From NCBI GenBank assembly GCA_015680685.1, contig MNCI01034224.1:213086-277085 (forward strand): a DNA stretch of 64,000 bases, read 5' to 3'. The DNA is from Gnetum montanum (taxonomy: Eukaryota > Streptophyta > Gnetopsida > Gnetales > Gnetaceae). The translations under genes were made by a program, and so were the position numbers. The notes beneath the pieces are model-generated. The model ran no database searches. It saw only the letters and a program-made list of their open reading frames with translations, and had not been told where the DNA came from. Shown one piece after another: positions 45,906 to 59,030 of the stretch; within the stretch, counting starts at the first letter, position 1, and every line of letters begins with the position of its first letter.

Positions 45906-47291
45906 TTGAAACAATAAATCTAATTTGTTGTGGTAAGGATTCTCATAATTTGAGACTCAACACAACCTAACATGAAATTGAGCTAGATAATCTTATGGCC
46001 ACCAAATGGTATAGAAAAACTTATTTTTCAATTAATTTCTCTAGAATTGAAGGGAAACTTATATGTCATTGGAAGAATTCGATAATCCAAGTTAAATATT
46101 TTTGCTTGACATTAGTTGATATTAAGCAGAAAGAGAAACACGTGTGTGGAATAGATGAAAGAAATAAAAGGAAAAACATGCAAAAAATGCATATAACCCA
46201 AAACAAAATAAAATAGGGCATTATATAGTGTGGAAAATAATGAATGCATAGTTAGCAATAAAAGCATTTGAAGATAGAATATGAAATAATGTAGATCTAT
46301 TTCATTAATGCGATGATTTTATGAGGAAAAATGGAGAAAACAGACTCGAAGTAGATTTGAATAACACTAGAAATAGAAACAATTGAAATGGATAGATCTA
46401 GATTATAAGAGAAATCAAAGAATAGAAACCTACTAAAGATGTTCCAAGATATGTACTAGGGATTAGAGGTGTTTGATGAGGAGCTATGTTACCTTATTCT
46501 TTTTTTTTATGCATGCACTTGATGCAAATCTAACAAGAACAATTGTAGATTTAGCAACTAATTAAGTAGAGAGAATGGATCAAATTGGTATGTTGACCTA
46601 ATTCCAACTGATTCTTTGTATTGCAAGAGGATAACATGAAGGGAATACAATGTGTTAGTAGGAAAAATGAGAAGAGAAATTAGAGGAGTTGATCTCTTAG
46701 CAAGGAAGAGTAGTTATTTTGTAGAGAGACAGAGTCTTTGAAAAGAGATTTCCAAATTGTCAATCGCAAAGAATGCAAACTATGCTAAATAGCAAAGATA
46801 AAGAAAGATGAAGAGTCCAAAAAAAGTTCTAATTGAAAGTGCAAACTAAAAGTTGAAAAGCAAATCAATGTGATTAAGGATCAAAGAGTTGACTAGATGG
46901 TAAGAAATGTTAACATGTTTATTTTAGGATTATCCTCTTATTTATAGGGTAGAAATGCCTTGGAAAGCTGTAGAAGGTTCTAGATAGGAGAATTAATATG
47001 TAAATAATTGTTGTGAAAATTAATATATGATGTCAAATCTAGGATTGATGCTAAATGCTAAAGAGCTAGTTGACATTAAACATTGAAAAGCTAAAAAACA
47101 AAATTTGATGTTGGATGTCAAAAGTAAGATTAGCACTAGATATCAAAACTTGGAGAGAGAATCGATTCTAAAGCCAATATCAAACATTGAAATTAAAAGT
47201 TGTAGATGAAGAGCTAAAATGACATTGTTGATGATGCAAGACATTACTTCTGGTAAGCTAATGATACAAATCTAGAAACTATGTTGTAGAT
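45906..47291. other. AT-rich DNA between B1 and B2, nothing recognised
   Basis: No conserved frame and no LTR end was found. Several short frames are AT-driven. Confidence 0.4.
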
Positions 47292-48162
47292 TGATGAAGC
47301 ATAGTTGACTAGTTGTGTTGACGCAACCCTGTTGATGTGTCCCTATTGAAGCATGGTCACATACATCGATGCAGATACAAGTCAAGCCTATATAAATGCA
47401 TGTAGCCACTACATTTATGGCACATTAAGTCAATAGTGTAGTAAAGCTCTTGTAGTTTTTTATTTTTAGAGTTAGACTATTTTCCATTTAAGTGCCTATA
47501 GTGTGAATTAAGAGATTGTACAGATCTTCACTCAAGCATCATGTACCTGAACACTTTGATATGAACAATAATAAAGAAGAGATTTCTAACATTCATTGCA
47601 TCACTTAGATTAGACTAATCTCTCTTATTGACATTTTACTTTACATGCATTTTACATTCTATGTTATAATAATTAAAAGCAATTAATTATGGAAACATAA
47701 ATATGATCACTTTAAGCATTGTACAATGTACAATGCTTGGTAATCCTAGCAATGGTTATTTTGTACACTTAGTAATTGCTACTTGGTAACACAATAGCAT
47801 TAATACTAGTTCAAGATGTGTACAAAAGGTGGAAACTACTACTTATGTTAGGATAGTTAGCCTTTAGAGTAATTAGGCAGTTAAAAGAGTTAATAGTTAA
47901 TTCTTCATCTTTTCACATATGACTTAAAGTAAAATATATAAAAATATAAACAAAAATAAATATCATATGCCTTAACTCATACTTAACCATATGTAAGAGC
48001 ATACACAAGTGAAAGTTAGGACGACAATAATCACATGACCTTTAGGTTCATAGTCTTTGTCTATAGGAGAACTTAGGAACTAAGTCCACAGAATTTGATT
48101 GGATTACTAGTGCATGCTTGTGATTTGTATAGTTGGGCATAAGGTATACTTGCTACTCATCA
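47292..48162 (+). repeat. 5' LTR of B2
   Basis: Begins TGATGAAGC and ends CTACTCATCA. It aligns with the A LTR downstream of its TATATAAA box (47399-47406), for example at the shared AGAGTTAGA.TATTT block. It lacks the GATATC cluster. Confidence 0.75.
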
Positions 48163-48163
48163 T

Positions 48164-48181
48164 TGACATTGTTGTTGGGGA
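48164..48181 (+). promoter_or_regulatory. Primer-binding site of B2
   Basis: TGACATTGTTGTTGGGGA lies one base after the LTR. It is a further decayed version of the tRNA-Asp-type site seen in A and A2. Confidence 0.7.
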
Positions 48182-48283
48182 TTTAGTTTAGTTAAGTGTG
48201 CTAAGTAGGAAAAGACCATGACATTAATAATAAATCATTAAGAAAATAAGAACAAGCACATTGTTTTTTAGCAAAAGCTAACA

Positions 48284-50950
48284 TGGCTTCTACTCACAGG
48301 GATGAGTCTTCAGCATTTACAAGAGGATCCAATTAGCAATAGAAGGTTCAAAAAATTCCTGAACAACTTCATGTTGTCTATAGCGATCCAAATTCTTACA
48401 ATTTAGATTTCACTTTCTTAGGATGAGCAGCTTCATTAGAGGGATATGGAAGGAAACATAATGTTGCCTCCCGATTAATCTATTCTTGTCATGCTAATGA
48501 GCAATCTCATTAGGTTGGGTAGTATTGCACTTAATGTAGAGTATGAGGTCTAGGACCATACTTACTGGGATTATCATCCCATCGATGCCCAACGAAACAA
48601 GGATTGGGAGATGAAGGCATGATATAAAGCCTCTAAGGATAAGTGGGTCCTAAACTAGTTATTCTTGCAACAACATAAGGAAGGTGAGGACTTCTTTTCA
48701 AGCTAATCCTTATACACAGACTCTCCTCCTTTTTATGATGAGGAGACGCTTAACCAAAGGTTGTAGTCAACTATGGATAACTTAGGTGAGAAAAAGAATG
48801 GTTCTTATTACCAAGGGGCCTCATAAGATAACAACTGTAGCTACTCATTCAAGGGTAAGGATAATGATAAGCATAAAGATAAAAAAGGGTAAGTTGATCA
48901 AGATAGGAATTAAAGGAGAAGAACTAGCAGACATTGTTATGTTGGTTCTCCTTCTTCTTCATCCTCATCATCCTCTTCATCTTCATCTTTAAACTATGAT
49001 AGGATGAAGAGCTAAGACAGAAGGAGGGAGAGATGAGATGGGGATAGAGATAAACAGTGGGATAAGGATGAATGCAGATCCCATCGGGATGATCAAAAAT
49101 AGGAGCAAGGAAAATAGTAAAGGAAGGAGCATCATCGAGAAAGAAGACATAACCGAACTCATCATAGACATCATGGCCATAACAGGAACCATTGAGATCA
49201 TTATGACTATGATGATCCTTTGCTGGGTACCTAAAACATGTTGAGCATTTCAGAGGTAGTTAGAATTCTAACAAGGCATTTTAAACATAGCCAAATCAAG
49301 AGGTTGAATATGAACAATATCCTTAGGTTTGAAGGGGGATACAATTTAGATCCACAAAACTATCTTTAAGCTTTTCATGAATCCTGTGCCTTACAGAACA
49401 TAAAGAATGAATGGTAGAAGCTAAAGCTATTCCCAAGGATACTCATTAAGAAAGCTAAAAGTTCATACCAGTCCTTAGATTTGGAATCCATTCCCTAATG
49501 GAGTACTATGTTGAAGCTTTTCAATGACAAATATCAAACATACTCTAGAGTGTCTAAATTATGGAGGCAAATCCAAGGATGTAAATAAGGAAATCATAAA
49601 TCCTTAGATGCAGCCTTGGGCAACTACTATTCTCTTCTACACTGATGCTTAGGCCATGGATATTCTCGAAGGGATTAGTTTTGCCATATCAAAGATGGAC
49701 TTAAGAATGAAACAAGAAAAAATATTTGGGCTTATGGTGAAGTAAGACTTTTTGAGCTACATGCCCATTAGATCCAAAGGTTAATAGATTAGGTGGCCAA
49801 AAAAGAAGAGGAACTTAGAAAGCACAATAGCGTAGAAGAGTATAACAAGAACCCCTCCATTCACAAAAGGGAGATATGTTTCTATGATACTAAGGAGGAG
49901 GCATCACTTGATGAAGTAGTGTAGAGGAAAACCTTGTTGATACAAAAATCTATCACCAACAGATCATCTAAGGTAGACAGATGTGGAACTCTGTGGGTGG
50001 GAAATTCCAAATAGCTTTATAAATCATAGAGGAGCAAAGAGACCAAGGGAGTAGTGATCAAGAAAGAAGGAAGAAAAGGGATGCAGAACAGGGACATTAT
50101 AAGAACAAGGGTAAAGCTACAACAGTAGAAGAGGTTGTAGATTTAGAGACAAACGATGAGGGTTGTGACATTTTCCAATATGAGCATCTTAAGAAATGTT
50201 GTTAACTAGTGTCACATTGGCAAGAATTTGGGATGTATGCTTTAAATACTAGGTTGGCAAAATGGTAAGCACCCAAGCAATTGCCTTATCCACCAGGCAA
50301 CTATAAGCATCAGTTCCACAAACAAACATATTATTCAAGTGAAACATCTTCTCAACCTCAAGAGTAGTATTAGTTGTGGCAACACCCACAATCATGGGGG
50401 ATGCCACCATCATGGCAGCAATATCCTTATTGCCAACCTAATCCCTATGGATACTATGTCCAATAATCTATATCCCTACGTGACTCGTCTAACAACGTCT
50501 CCTTCCCTTATCATTACTATGCTCCAAAATACTATAAAGCACCTTCTCCAGGGGAGGAGTCTCCTTTTCCCTTTTATCCTACTCAACACCCATCAACTCT
50601 TGCACCACAACCAACTATACCTTTACCACCTACTCCATTTATGTAAGGTGAAATTCTTACTTAGCCATAGCAAAGAAATGTTGCGAGAGCATTGAATCTA
50701 CAGTCGAATATCCATCTGAGTGGTCTTGAATCCAAGCCTCATAAAATGCCATTTTTCAAAACCAACAATACCACAAAACCTTTATAAATACTTGTGGCTA
50801 CCACACCTACTACTTCTACCTCTGAAAATTCTACCAAGCCACCTTTAAACCATACATTTTTCCTAATCCACATTATCATGTTAATCCATCTGGTTACATA
50901 TCGTGTAAAGGCTGGCCACCTTCCTAGGAAATGATCTAATCCTGGGAGTC
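48284..50950 (+). pseudogene. B2 gag and linker, decayed
   Basis: An ATG at 48284 begins a frame full of stops. The gag core aligns with element A from about 49320 (FEGGYNLDP) through DKYQTYSRVSKLWRQIQG and HIKDGLKNETR to EEELRKHNSVEEY. The part at about 50330-50640 matches A's Tyr/Pro-rich tail (QPNPYGYYV) and leads into the protease. Confidence 0.8.
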
Positions 50951-50979
50951 CCCTCATCTACTTACAGATCATAGGAAAT

Positions 50980-53900
50980 AAACCATGCAAGGCTCTCTTG
51001 GATTCAAGTGTTGAAATCAACTTGATTTCCCAAGAAATGTACAAGGCTTAGAACTTGCCTTCTTTGAAAAAAGTAACATCATATTAGAGTTGGTAGATCA
51101 ATCTATCATTGTCCCTCTAGGGCTAGTGTATGAGATTGTGATCACCATTTATGGATGATCATATTCTACTGGTTTCCTTATGGTTTATGTAAAAAATTGC
51201 AAGGGGGACTTCCCTATCATTATGAAAAGGGCATGACTAAGTATGATAGATGGCAGAATGAGGATCCAAGATCTTTCCTTGGAAATTTTCAAGGAAAATA
51301 AATGTGGTAAGTTTGAGAAGAGAGTTTCATGCATCACATATAATGATACAGGGTGCCATTGCATGCAGAAATTGTGAATCATCAAAAATACATCACTCCA
51401 GACATGTAGTCAATGTGTTAAAATAATAGTGATTTAAATGTGCCTATATATAGTAGCCACAAAATAGGAAGGTACATAGTGGCTGATAATGGATGGCTAA
51501 ACTGAATCCACCATGTGAATGGAATCGTTTGAGAGGCCCACCAACACTTATATTGAAAGCATCGATAAAATGGAGTAGCTCCATCACCAACTCTCTAATG
51601 CACATAGCGAAATGGATTGGGGAGAGTTGGAGATCCATAGTATTTTCAAGCAAAATCTTGTTGAACTAAAGGATTTACTAATAGGCATGGAATATGCTTT
51701 TCCTAATGATGGCAAGTTGGTGATAATCAATGCTAGACTCTCCTAAAAAAATAAAAATTATTGAAGGTGACGAAAAAATGGCTAATAGCCTTTGCTTGAT
51801 CATATCATGAGCTTATAGGAATTGATCCATAGATATGCCAGCATTGTATCTATACAAGCTCCTCCATCAAGCCAAAAAGGCAATTGCAATGATGATTGAA
51901 CCCAAACTCAAGCAAGTTATCAAGGAGGACATTGAACAACGTTTTAGGGCCAAGTTCATCTACTTGATTACTAATAGCAAATGTGTTAGCCCATTTGTTA
52001 TTGTTCTAAAGAAAGGAGGAAAATTGAGAGTCTACATACACTTGCGATTGTTGAACATTGCAACTTATAAAGATCACTTTCCATTATCATTTGTAGATTA
52101 GTTGTTGAACACCATAGCTTAGCATTACTATTACAGCTTCTTGGATGGTTATAGTGGTCATAAGAAAATCCAGATAACATTAGAGGATCATACCAAAACT
52201 ACGTTTGCAAGTTGTAAGGGGACTTTTGCATACATGAAGATGTCCTTTAGCTTATGCAAAGCTCCTACTGCATTCAAACAATTGTTCCTTATCATCTTTT
52301 AATAACAAATTGGTAGTGGGATAGAAGTCTTTATAAATGACTTCTCTACCTATGCAGTGACATTTGAGCAAGCCGTGGACCAACTTGAGCAAGTACTTCA
52401 TAGATGTGTGGAGATCAACTTGAAGCTCAACTAGCAAAACAACCACTTGATGATCAAAGAAGACATTATCTTGGGACATATAATTTTCAACAAAGGGATT
52501 GAGGTGGACCTAGACAAAGTATGGATCATCCAAGGAATCACTAGGTAACCAGAAATAGTAAAAGATGTAAGGTTGTTCCTTGGCCATACTAGTTATTCTA
52601 GGTGCTTTATGAAAAACTTCTCAAAAATCTCTAAATCGTTGGTGGAGCTGACAAAGAAGGATGCATCTTTCACCTAGACTAAGGAATGTGAAAGTGCATT
52701 CCAATACTTAAAACAAAAGCTCATGGAAACTCCAATTCTACAGGCACTTGATTGATCCAAGTCATTCCACATCATGACTGATGCATCCAATTATGCTTTG
52801 GGGGTCATGATTATATAATTGAATGATAAAAAATGTCCCTATTATATCCATTGTGCAATTCAAAGCATTATTGGTGCATAATTGAACTTCACCACCACTG
52901 AAAAGAAGCTTATGGAAGTGGTGTATGTCCTAGAAATACTTAGGTACTATGGGCTTGGATATCAAGTTTTTGTGCACATAGACAATAGTGTTATCCAGTT
53001 CCTCATGAATAAACCAACGATGTGCCCCTATGTCATACAATGGCTAGTGACTCTTCAAAGTTTGACCTCATTGTGGTGGATAGAAAGGGGGCTAAGAATG
53101 TGGTTGCTGATCAATTGTCTCGATTATGATGGGTTAGCAAAGAGGATGAAGGATCATCATTTGATCATTTTCTAGACAAACTACTCTTTGCTAAAGTTGC
53201 TGAAGTCTAAAATCCCAAATATTACAACTAGTATGATGACATTATCTCCTATCTACTCACTCAAGAAATGCCACATGAATGGGATAGCAGAAAGAAACAG
53301 TAGTTTCTTCACCAAGCCAAACACTACGTGAAAATCAAGGGTAACCTCTACAAGAGTTGTGATGATGGCTTAGTATGATGGTGTGTACTTGATGTTGATC
53401 AACTTTGAGTCCTTTAGGATTTTCATGAAGGTTCTTGTATGGGCCACTATGCTAGAAGGAGGACAATCATTAAAATATTCATGGTAAGATATTATTGGCC
53501 AATGATCTTGAGGGATGCTTATTAGTTCTTCTATTCATGTGGAAAATGCCAAAGAGATGGTGGGATGATTACATGGATGGAAAGGCCCCAATAGTGGATT
53601 CAATCACTAGAGCCTTTTGATCTTTGGGGCATCAATTTCATGGTGCCCATTAACCTTATGTCTAATGGAAAGGCATACGTCATCATCGTAGTTGACTACT
53701 GCATTAAGTGGGTTGAAGCTATCATTTTTACTAACTGTTCATCTTCTACAGTGGCATGATTTGTACAACAAAATATGGTAAACAAGTTTGGTATGATAAA
53801 GGCACTAATTTCTAATAATAAAACACATTTTACAGGTGCAACTTTTTGGAAATTTATGCAAGGCTTAGGGGAAGAACACAAACTTACAACTTCATACCAC

Positions 53901-54510
53901 CCGTAAGCTAATAGTCAAGTAGAAGTTATAAATAGAAAAATAATTAGAATACTAACTTGTATAGTTAGCAAATATAGGAAAGACTGGAGCACAAAACTCA
54001 TTGATACTCTTTGGGCTTATCATTCAACATGGAAACTTCCTTTTGATTACTCCTTTTATGGGTTAGTGTATGAGAAACTTCCAACTCTTCTTATCCAAGT
54101 AGAGCTCTGTACACTTTCAATGGCTTCTGAACTTGATCTTGATTTGAGTCTAGCCCAAAGAGAAAGATTAATAATATTAAATACGCTAAATGAAAACCAA
54201 TTAGTAGTCCTTTCCATGAATGAAGTGCATAAGGCACATACCAAATAATGTCATGAACTCAAAATAAGGAAAGTCAAATTTCAACTAGGAGATAAGGTTC
54301 TCTACTAGAATCCCATGCATGTACCCCAACACACAAACTTCCAAATGCTATGGGAAGGACCATATATTATTCATACAACTTTTCTATTTAGGGTCATGAT
54401 GATTTTCCACCCTACTAGCTCAAGGAAATGGTTGTTGGTCAACATGCAATAGGTCAAATCCTTCTTGGGATTAAAGATAATTGGTGCTAGGAACACCTTA
54501 ACTGATGGCC
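50980..54510 (+). pseudogene. B2 pol: protease, RT, RNase H, integrase, decayed
   Basis: Protease begins at CKALLDSSVEINLIS (about 50988). RT spans about 51835-52740, with KGGKLRVYI.LRLLN, YKDHFPLSFVD, FLDGYSGH and FINDFS where FMDDFS is usual, so a catalytic Asp has become Asn. RNase H has DASNYALGVM (about 52780) and LNFTTTEKKLMEVVY (52882). Integrase has the zinc-finger GHYARRR...CGKCQRDGG (about 53440-53560), IISNNKTHF (about 53805) and NSQVEVINRKI (about 53905). Numerous stops and indels leave no functional frame. Confidence 0.85.
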
Positions 54511-56439
54511 AAGCATGTACTATCTTTTAGATCTCCCTCTTCCAACTTAATCGTGAGGTAGATGGTTATCCATGCTATGATTTTGTGATGGCTCCTTAGT
54601 TTTTCAACTTTTTTGTCTTACACTATTCTTAATATTTTTTTCATTTTCTTGAATATTTTGCAACTTATTTTATATATTTTTTCTTGTATAATTTTCCTTA
54701 CATGTATTTTCTTCTTTATTTCCCATCAGGACTTTGGTGCTTAATACAGCTGCTAATTACTAAAAGTTCAGTTGAACTATACTTCATGTCTAGATTGATT
54801 GTTCAATAACTAGATTTCATCTTTGGATTATAACATCAATTAATGGAACATTGATTTCCTTATGCCATTAGGCAGTGAGCTCATGGCATTCAGCCATTCC
54901 ACTAAACTCAATGGAGCTCTTTGATCTTAGAGGCATGGGATCCTTTCTTAACTACAATTCAGAAAAGAATCAATGACTTAGAACGAATCAAGTGGAATAG
55001 ACAAGGGTGTGGCTTTAAGGGGACTGGTCACCTTTTGTACCTGATGACCTTCTTGAGTTTGATGGGTATTCTTATTGATCTCTTACGATTTCTATTGTCA
55101 ACCACTAACAGGAAAATTTTCTTTACATGGTGTGGTTCCCATGAAAAAAAACATGAGAATTTAAAGTACATCCCTTAGACATAATAATGGGCTATAAGCA
55201 TTGGTTATGGAGCTGAAAAGACATGTTACCCATACCTAAAGACATCCCTCTAAGTAAGGTCCTTCCTAGCTTCTGGATTTCTTTTTCTTCTTTATTTGGA
55301 ATGATGGGTGATCTTTGGGGGTGGTCATGAATCTAGAGGGTTGAATGATCTAAATGTGCCAATGTGAAGTCATTGGAAGTGGATGGACTTGGTTTTGACA
55401 AAGGATGGAATAGTATCAGATTACCTTAACCATGCATTCCATAAGGACTTCATGTGACCAGGATGCAAGGCTTCATTTCCATTTTCTCTCTCTTCCCCAT
55501 TGTTCACTCTTGTCATCGACCACCCTCACTGCCTCCTATCAGAGTTAGTTAATGTGTCTCTTTTGGTATGTCATAATCCTTTGATGATTTCTCATGTGCA
55601 TTCAATTTTTAACTATCCATGGTCATTGATCATCCTTGGTGCTTATGAACTCTTGGGTATGAGGGCATGCAAGGGCATTAATGGCATGAGCCTGCTATGA
55701 GGAGGATCCACTTGCATACTCTTTGGTCTAGTTCTATTAAACTTCCTTTCCCTTAGTTATTTTGGATTTAATTCCATCATTTTTACATAATAAAGATCCA
55801 GTTTTGCAACCCTTGGCATATTTAATTCTCTCTAAAATATCATTTTTGAAGCTAATATCATGCCCTCTTCCATGATTTGTCATCATTCTAGGCTTTTTTG
55901 ACTTCTATTGGACTTTAATTTCATCTTGAAAGTCTTTCAAAATACTTAGTTTTTTATGTGTGGAAAATTGCTATACATAGTTGTGTCGATGCATCCTTGT
56001 CGATGCATTCTTGTTGATGTAGTACAAAAATAGTATATATATGCATTAATCTTAGTAGTTTTTGCATATTTTCCTTCCAACGGTAGAGGATTTTTTGCAA
56101 ATTTTAGAGCCCAAAGATCTTCCAAGAGCCATAACTTCCAAACCGCTTGTCCAATTAACCTCATTCTTCGATTCCTAGCTATTGGAGATGAGCTTTACGT
56201 TAAAAATTTTTTCGAAAATTTTTGTAACTCCCCAACATTTAACCATTAAAATAATATTGAAAATCTTACTTATACCTAGTTAAACCTTATAAACAAACTT
56301 TGGTAGTTGATGAATAAAATAATGAACCTACCAAGATCACAAATGAACCTAAGTGTAACCTAATCAAATGAGAAATGTATCAAATGGAAGTAAAGGTTAT
56401 GCATTAATTATTAATCCTTGGTTACATTTGTGATCATAG
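54511..56439 (+). other. B2 spacer between pol and ORF3
   Basis: A T-rich start (54600-54720) is followed by sequence distantly related to A's spacer, such as GGATGGACTTGG near 55381 and a CTCCAATTAACC-type block near 56150. A stretch at 55975-56030 resembles part of the B2 LTR start. No coding is seen. It ends at a GATCATAG acceptor-like site. Confidence 0.6.
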
Positions 56440-58075
56440 ATGGTACCAAAGAGGGAAGCACCAAAGAGGAGATCTTCCCAACCAAGGGAGAAGCAACCAT
56501 AACGACGAAGGGGTTAGTAATAGTCATAGTAGTCCAAAGAACAAGAAGCCAAAGCAACTCATGTGACCAGACGTCTTCAAGAGGATCTCGAAGTGGAATT
56601 TGTTTGGCAGATTCCCACTACTAAAATTGGCCAATCAAGCTAAGATGAGCCGTTAAGGCCAAGGCTCAACCCAGAGGTCATATTAACAAAGCTTTACCTT
56701 GAAAAGATCTGAACCAAGGAAGTTCAAAGTTCAATTCTCCAGGAAGTCAACTTTTGATCCTTCTTAGGACTCTCATTTGAGGAAGTCTACACACAATTAC
56801 AAGGGTTTCCTATGTGGCCCATTCTCTCATCTAGTGGAGAATGGTACATGGGGGAATCCTCCCTGTTTTGGAATAATTGGTAGGGAGATGCATCAGTTAA
56901 AATGAAAGACATCACCATCTCCTACTTGGTTGAGGCCATTGCGAAGGCCCTTAGTTTGCCCGATACTATGGAAACTTTGGTAGAGATATCCACCTAGGCA
57001 AACCCTAAAGCCAAGAAGCAGTGGACCTAGTGCTGTTATGAGGTGGACCCTAAGGAGTATGATGCACTCTCTAAGGCAAAGCGTGCATAGTTCAAGATCA
57101 CAGCTTATCACCTAAACCCCATGATGAGGCCTAGTAAGGTCACAACCTTCTCTACCCGTGCATGTGTCACTTTAAGTGACAAATTCCCCATCAACCTTCC
57201 TTTACTCAACTATCTAGAGATAGAGAAGCAGTTTAAAGAAAATGAGAGAGAAAGGAAGACACTCTCATTTCCACGCCTCATTTGGAAACTTTGCAAGAGG
57301 GGAGGCATAGTGCCCTATGCAAATGACATGATTTGACATGCTCTTGTTGCATCTTGGTAGGAGATGATGAAGGATAAAGTAGTTACAAAGTTGTAGAAAG
57401 AGGAGCAACCACCACCATCACCTATGGGGGAGACCACACTAGAAGTACATGTAGCTATAGAGAGGCTTCAAAAGCTTTGCAAGTAGTAGCTATAGTAACA
57501 ATAAGGCTCAGCAGGTGGTAGAAAGCTTCCCATCCATCATTGAGCCATCTTAACAAGATCATTAGGACCATCAGTTGATTGGAGGAAACCACCCCATTGT
57601 TCTCAACATAGTGAATGCATGCGCCTATAAGAATGAATCTTAACACTTGAAAGGTTATGATGTCCATCCCTAAATAAGAATTTCTTGAAATTTCTAAGAT
57701 TGCCATAGCTTTTTCATTGCACCTGGAGAAAGGTGAGGGAGTGACTATCTTAGTGATGCAGCACCATGAACAAGAGACAATAACAAAAGTGATGGTCAAT
57801 AGGATGGCCAAGGTCCTAAACAATTATGTGGAAACAATACTAGGCATTGCTATCATGACAAATGTTCAAACATTTGCAGGAGTAGGAAGTGATTAGTTAA
57901 GTGTAGCCCAACACAAGGAAGTGTTGGAAAGATTGATGGGAATTGAGAAACCACATTAAGAGATCTTTGATTTCCTGAATGAAATCATAGCAACCCAATT
58001 AGAGCTACTAGAGACAAAGAACAAACTGATCATTGCCAACATCCAATTGCAAGCAATCATCACTAAAAACCAAAG
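56440..58075 (+). pseudogene. B2 third ORF (Transposase_32-like), decayed
   Basis: An ATG directly after CATAG opens a basic N-terminus (MVPKREAPKRR). Then come WPILSSSGEWYMGE (about 56820), DITISYLVEAIAKALSLPD (about 56910-56966), a conserved stretch FPRLIWKLCKRGGIVPY (about 57270-57320) and a long, possibly coiled C-terminal part up to 58075. The combination of a '(V/I).(V/I)....AI...L.LP' segment and 'FP.LI..LC.RGG' is typical of the plant transposon-associated domain often called Transposase_32. The role in Athila-type elements is unknown. Element A carries an internally deleted version. Confidence 0.65.
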
Positions 58076-58889
58076 TGATGAGTCATGTTTTGGGTGACCG
58101 CGATATCGCATGCTTGTCACGATATTGTGTATGCAATATCGTAGCCCGTCGCCAGTTCTATAAATAAGAGGCGGCTCTCCCTTATTTCTTAGTTTTATTT
58201 TAGATTGTAGCTAGACTCTAGCAAATTTCTCCCTCTAGAGTTAGAATATTTTCCAGTGTATGCCCGCAGTGTGATGAATGTAATTGTACGACATCCTTTA
58301 TTCGAGTGTGACGTACTTGGACACGCACATGACCAGCAATAAAGATCGAGATGACTTCATCATTGTAGCATTCACTTTGTTTATTTATTTATTTAATTGT
58401 TATTTACTACCTTCCTAATTAGTCTCTCTCAGCCTTAAACTCACGTTAGAACATGAAATGAGTACGACTTGATTATGAACATTTAAGTGTGACTACTTGG
58501 TAACCGAGTAGCGTACCTAGGATTTGCACTTGGTAATCCTAGTGGTAGTCATGCACGAAGTCCAAGATGTGTACGGATAATCAAGGAACGGATGCTCATC
58601 ACACTTAGGCTAGTTTAGATTCTCTCTTACCATTTCCTCCTAGCTTAGTTAATATTACTTTCCATTGCCTTCAGGAGTAGCATTAGATTAGGAACCACAT
58701 CATACACCTCACTCTGGACTAAACCATACATGACAAATATAATACTAGTCTAGGTGGGAAGATAGCGAACTACGACGTAAGGCTAACTGTCTAGGTGCCA
58801 CAACTAGTACATCTATGGAGTTCGACCAGATCGCCCGTGAAAATGCTCGTATTCATATGGTTGAGTGTAGGGTACCTCGCCACTCATCA
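58076..58889 (+). repeat. 5' LTR of A2
   Basis: An 814-bp LTR with perfect 8-bp inverted ends TGATGAGT...ACTCATCA. TATAAATA is at 58159-58166. The GATATC cluster is reduced to one exact site plus degenerate ones. Confidence 0.93.
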
Positions 58890-58890
58890 T

Positions 58891-58908
58891 TGGCACCATT
58901 GTCGGGGA
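58891..58908 (+). promoter_or_regulatory. Primer-binding site of A2
   Basis: TGGCACCATTGTCGGGGA, the best-kept example in the window of the tRNA-Asp-type site. Confidence 0.8.
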
Positions 58909-59030
58909 CAGTGCTAGTTATCTAGATGAGTTATATCATACAAGGTCATTGTAAAGGAATTAATGATATATCTTTTAGAAAGAAATAATTATTAAAAGTC
59001 ACATATAAATTCACACACAACTTCACAACC

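Larger units (their letters stand above)
47292..58075 (+). mobile_element. Element B2: decayed autonomous Athila-like element
   Basis: The 5' LTR is 47292-48162, followed by a primer-binding site, gag, protease, RT, RNase H, integrase, a long spacer and ORF3. The 3' LTR is not in the window, because element A2 is inserted at 58076 while ORF3-like sequence is still present. B2 shares LTR end sequences, primer-binding site, gag core and ORF3 with the A family but also has pol. Confidence 0.85.
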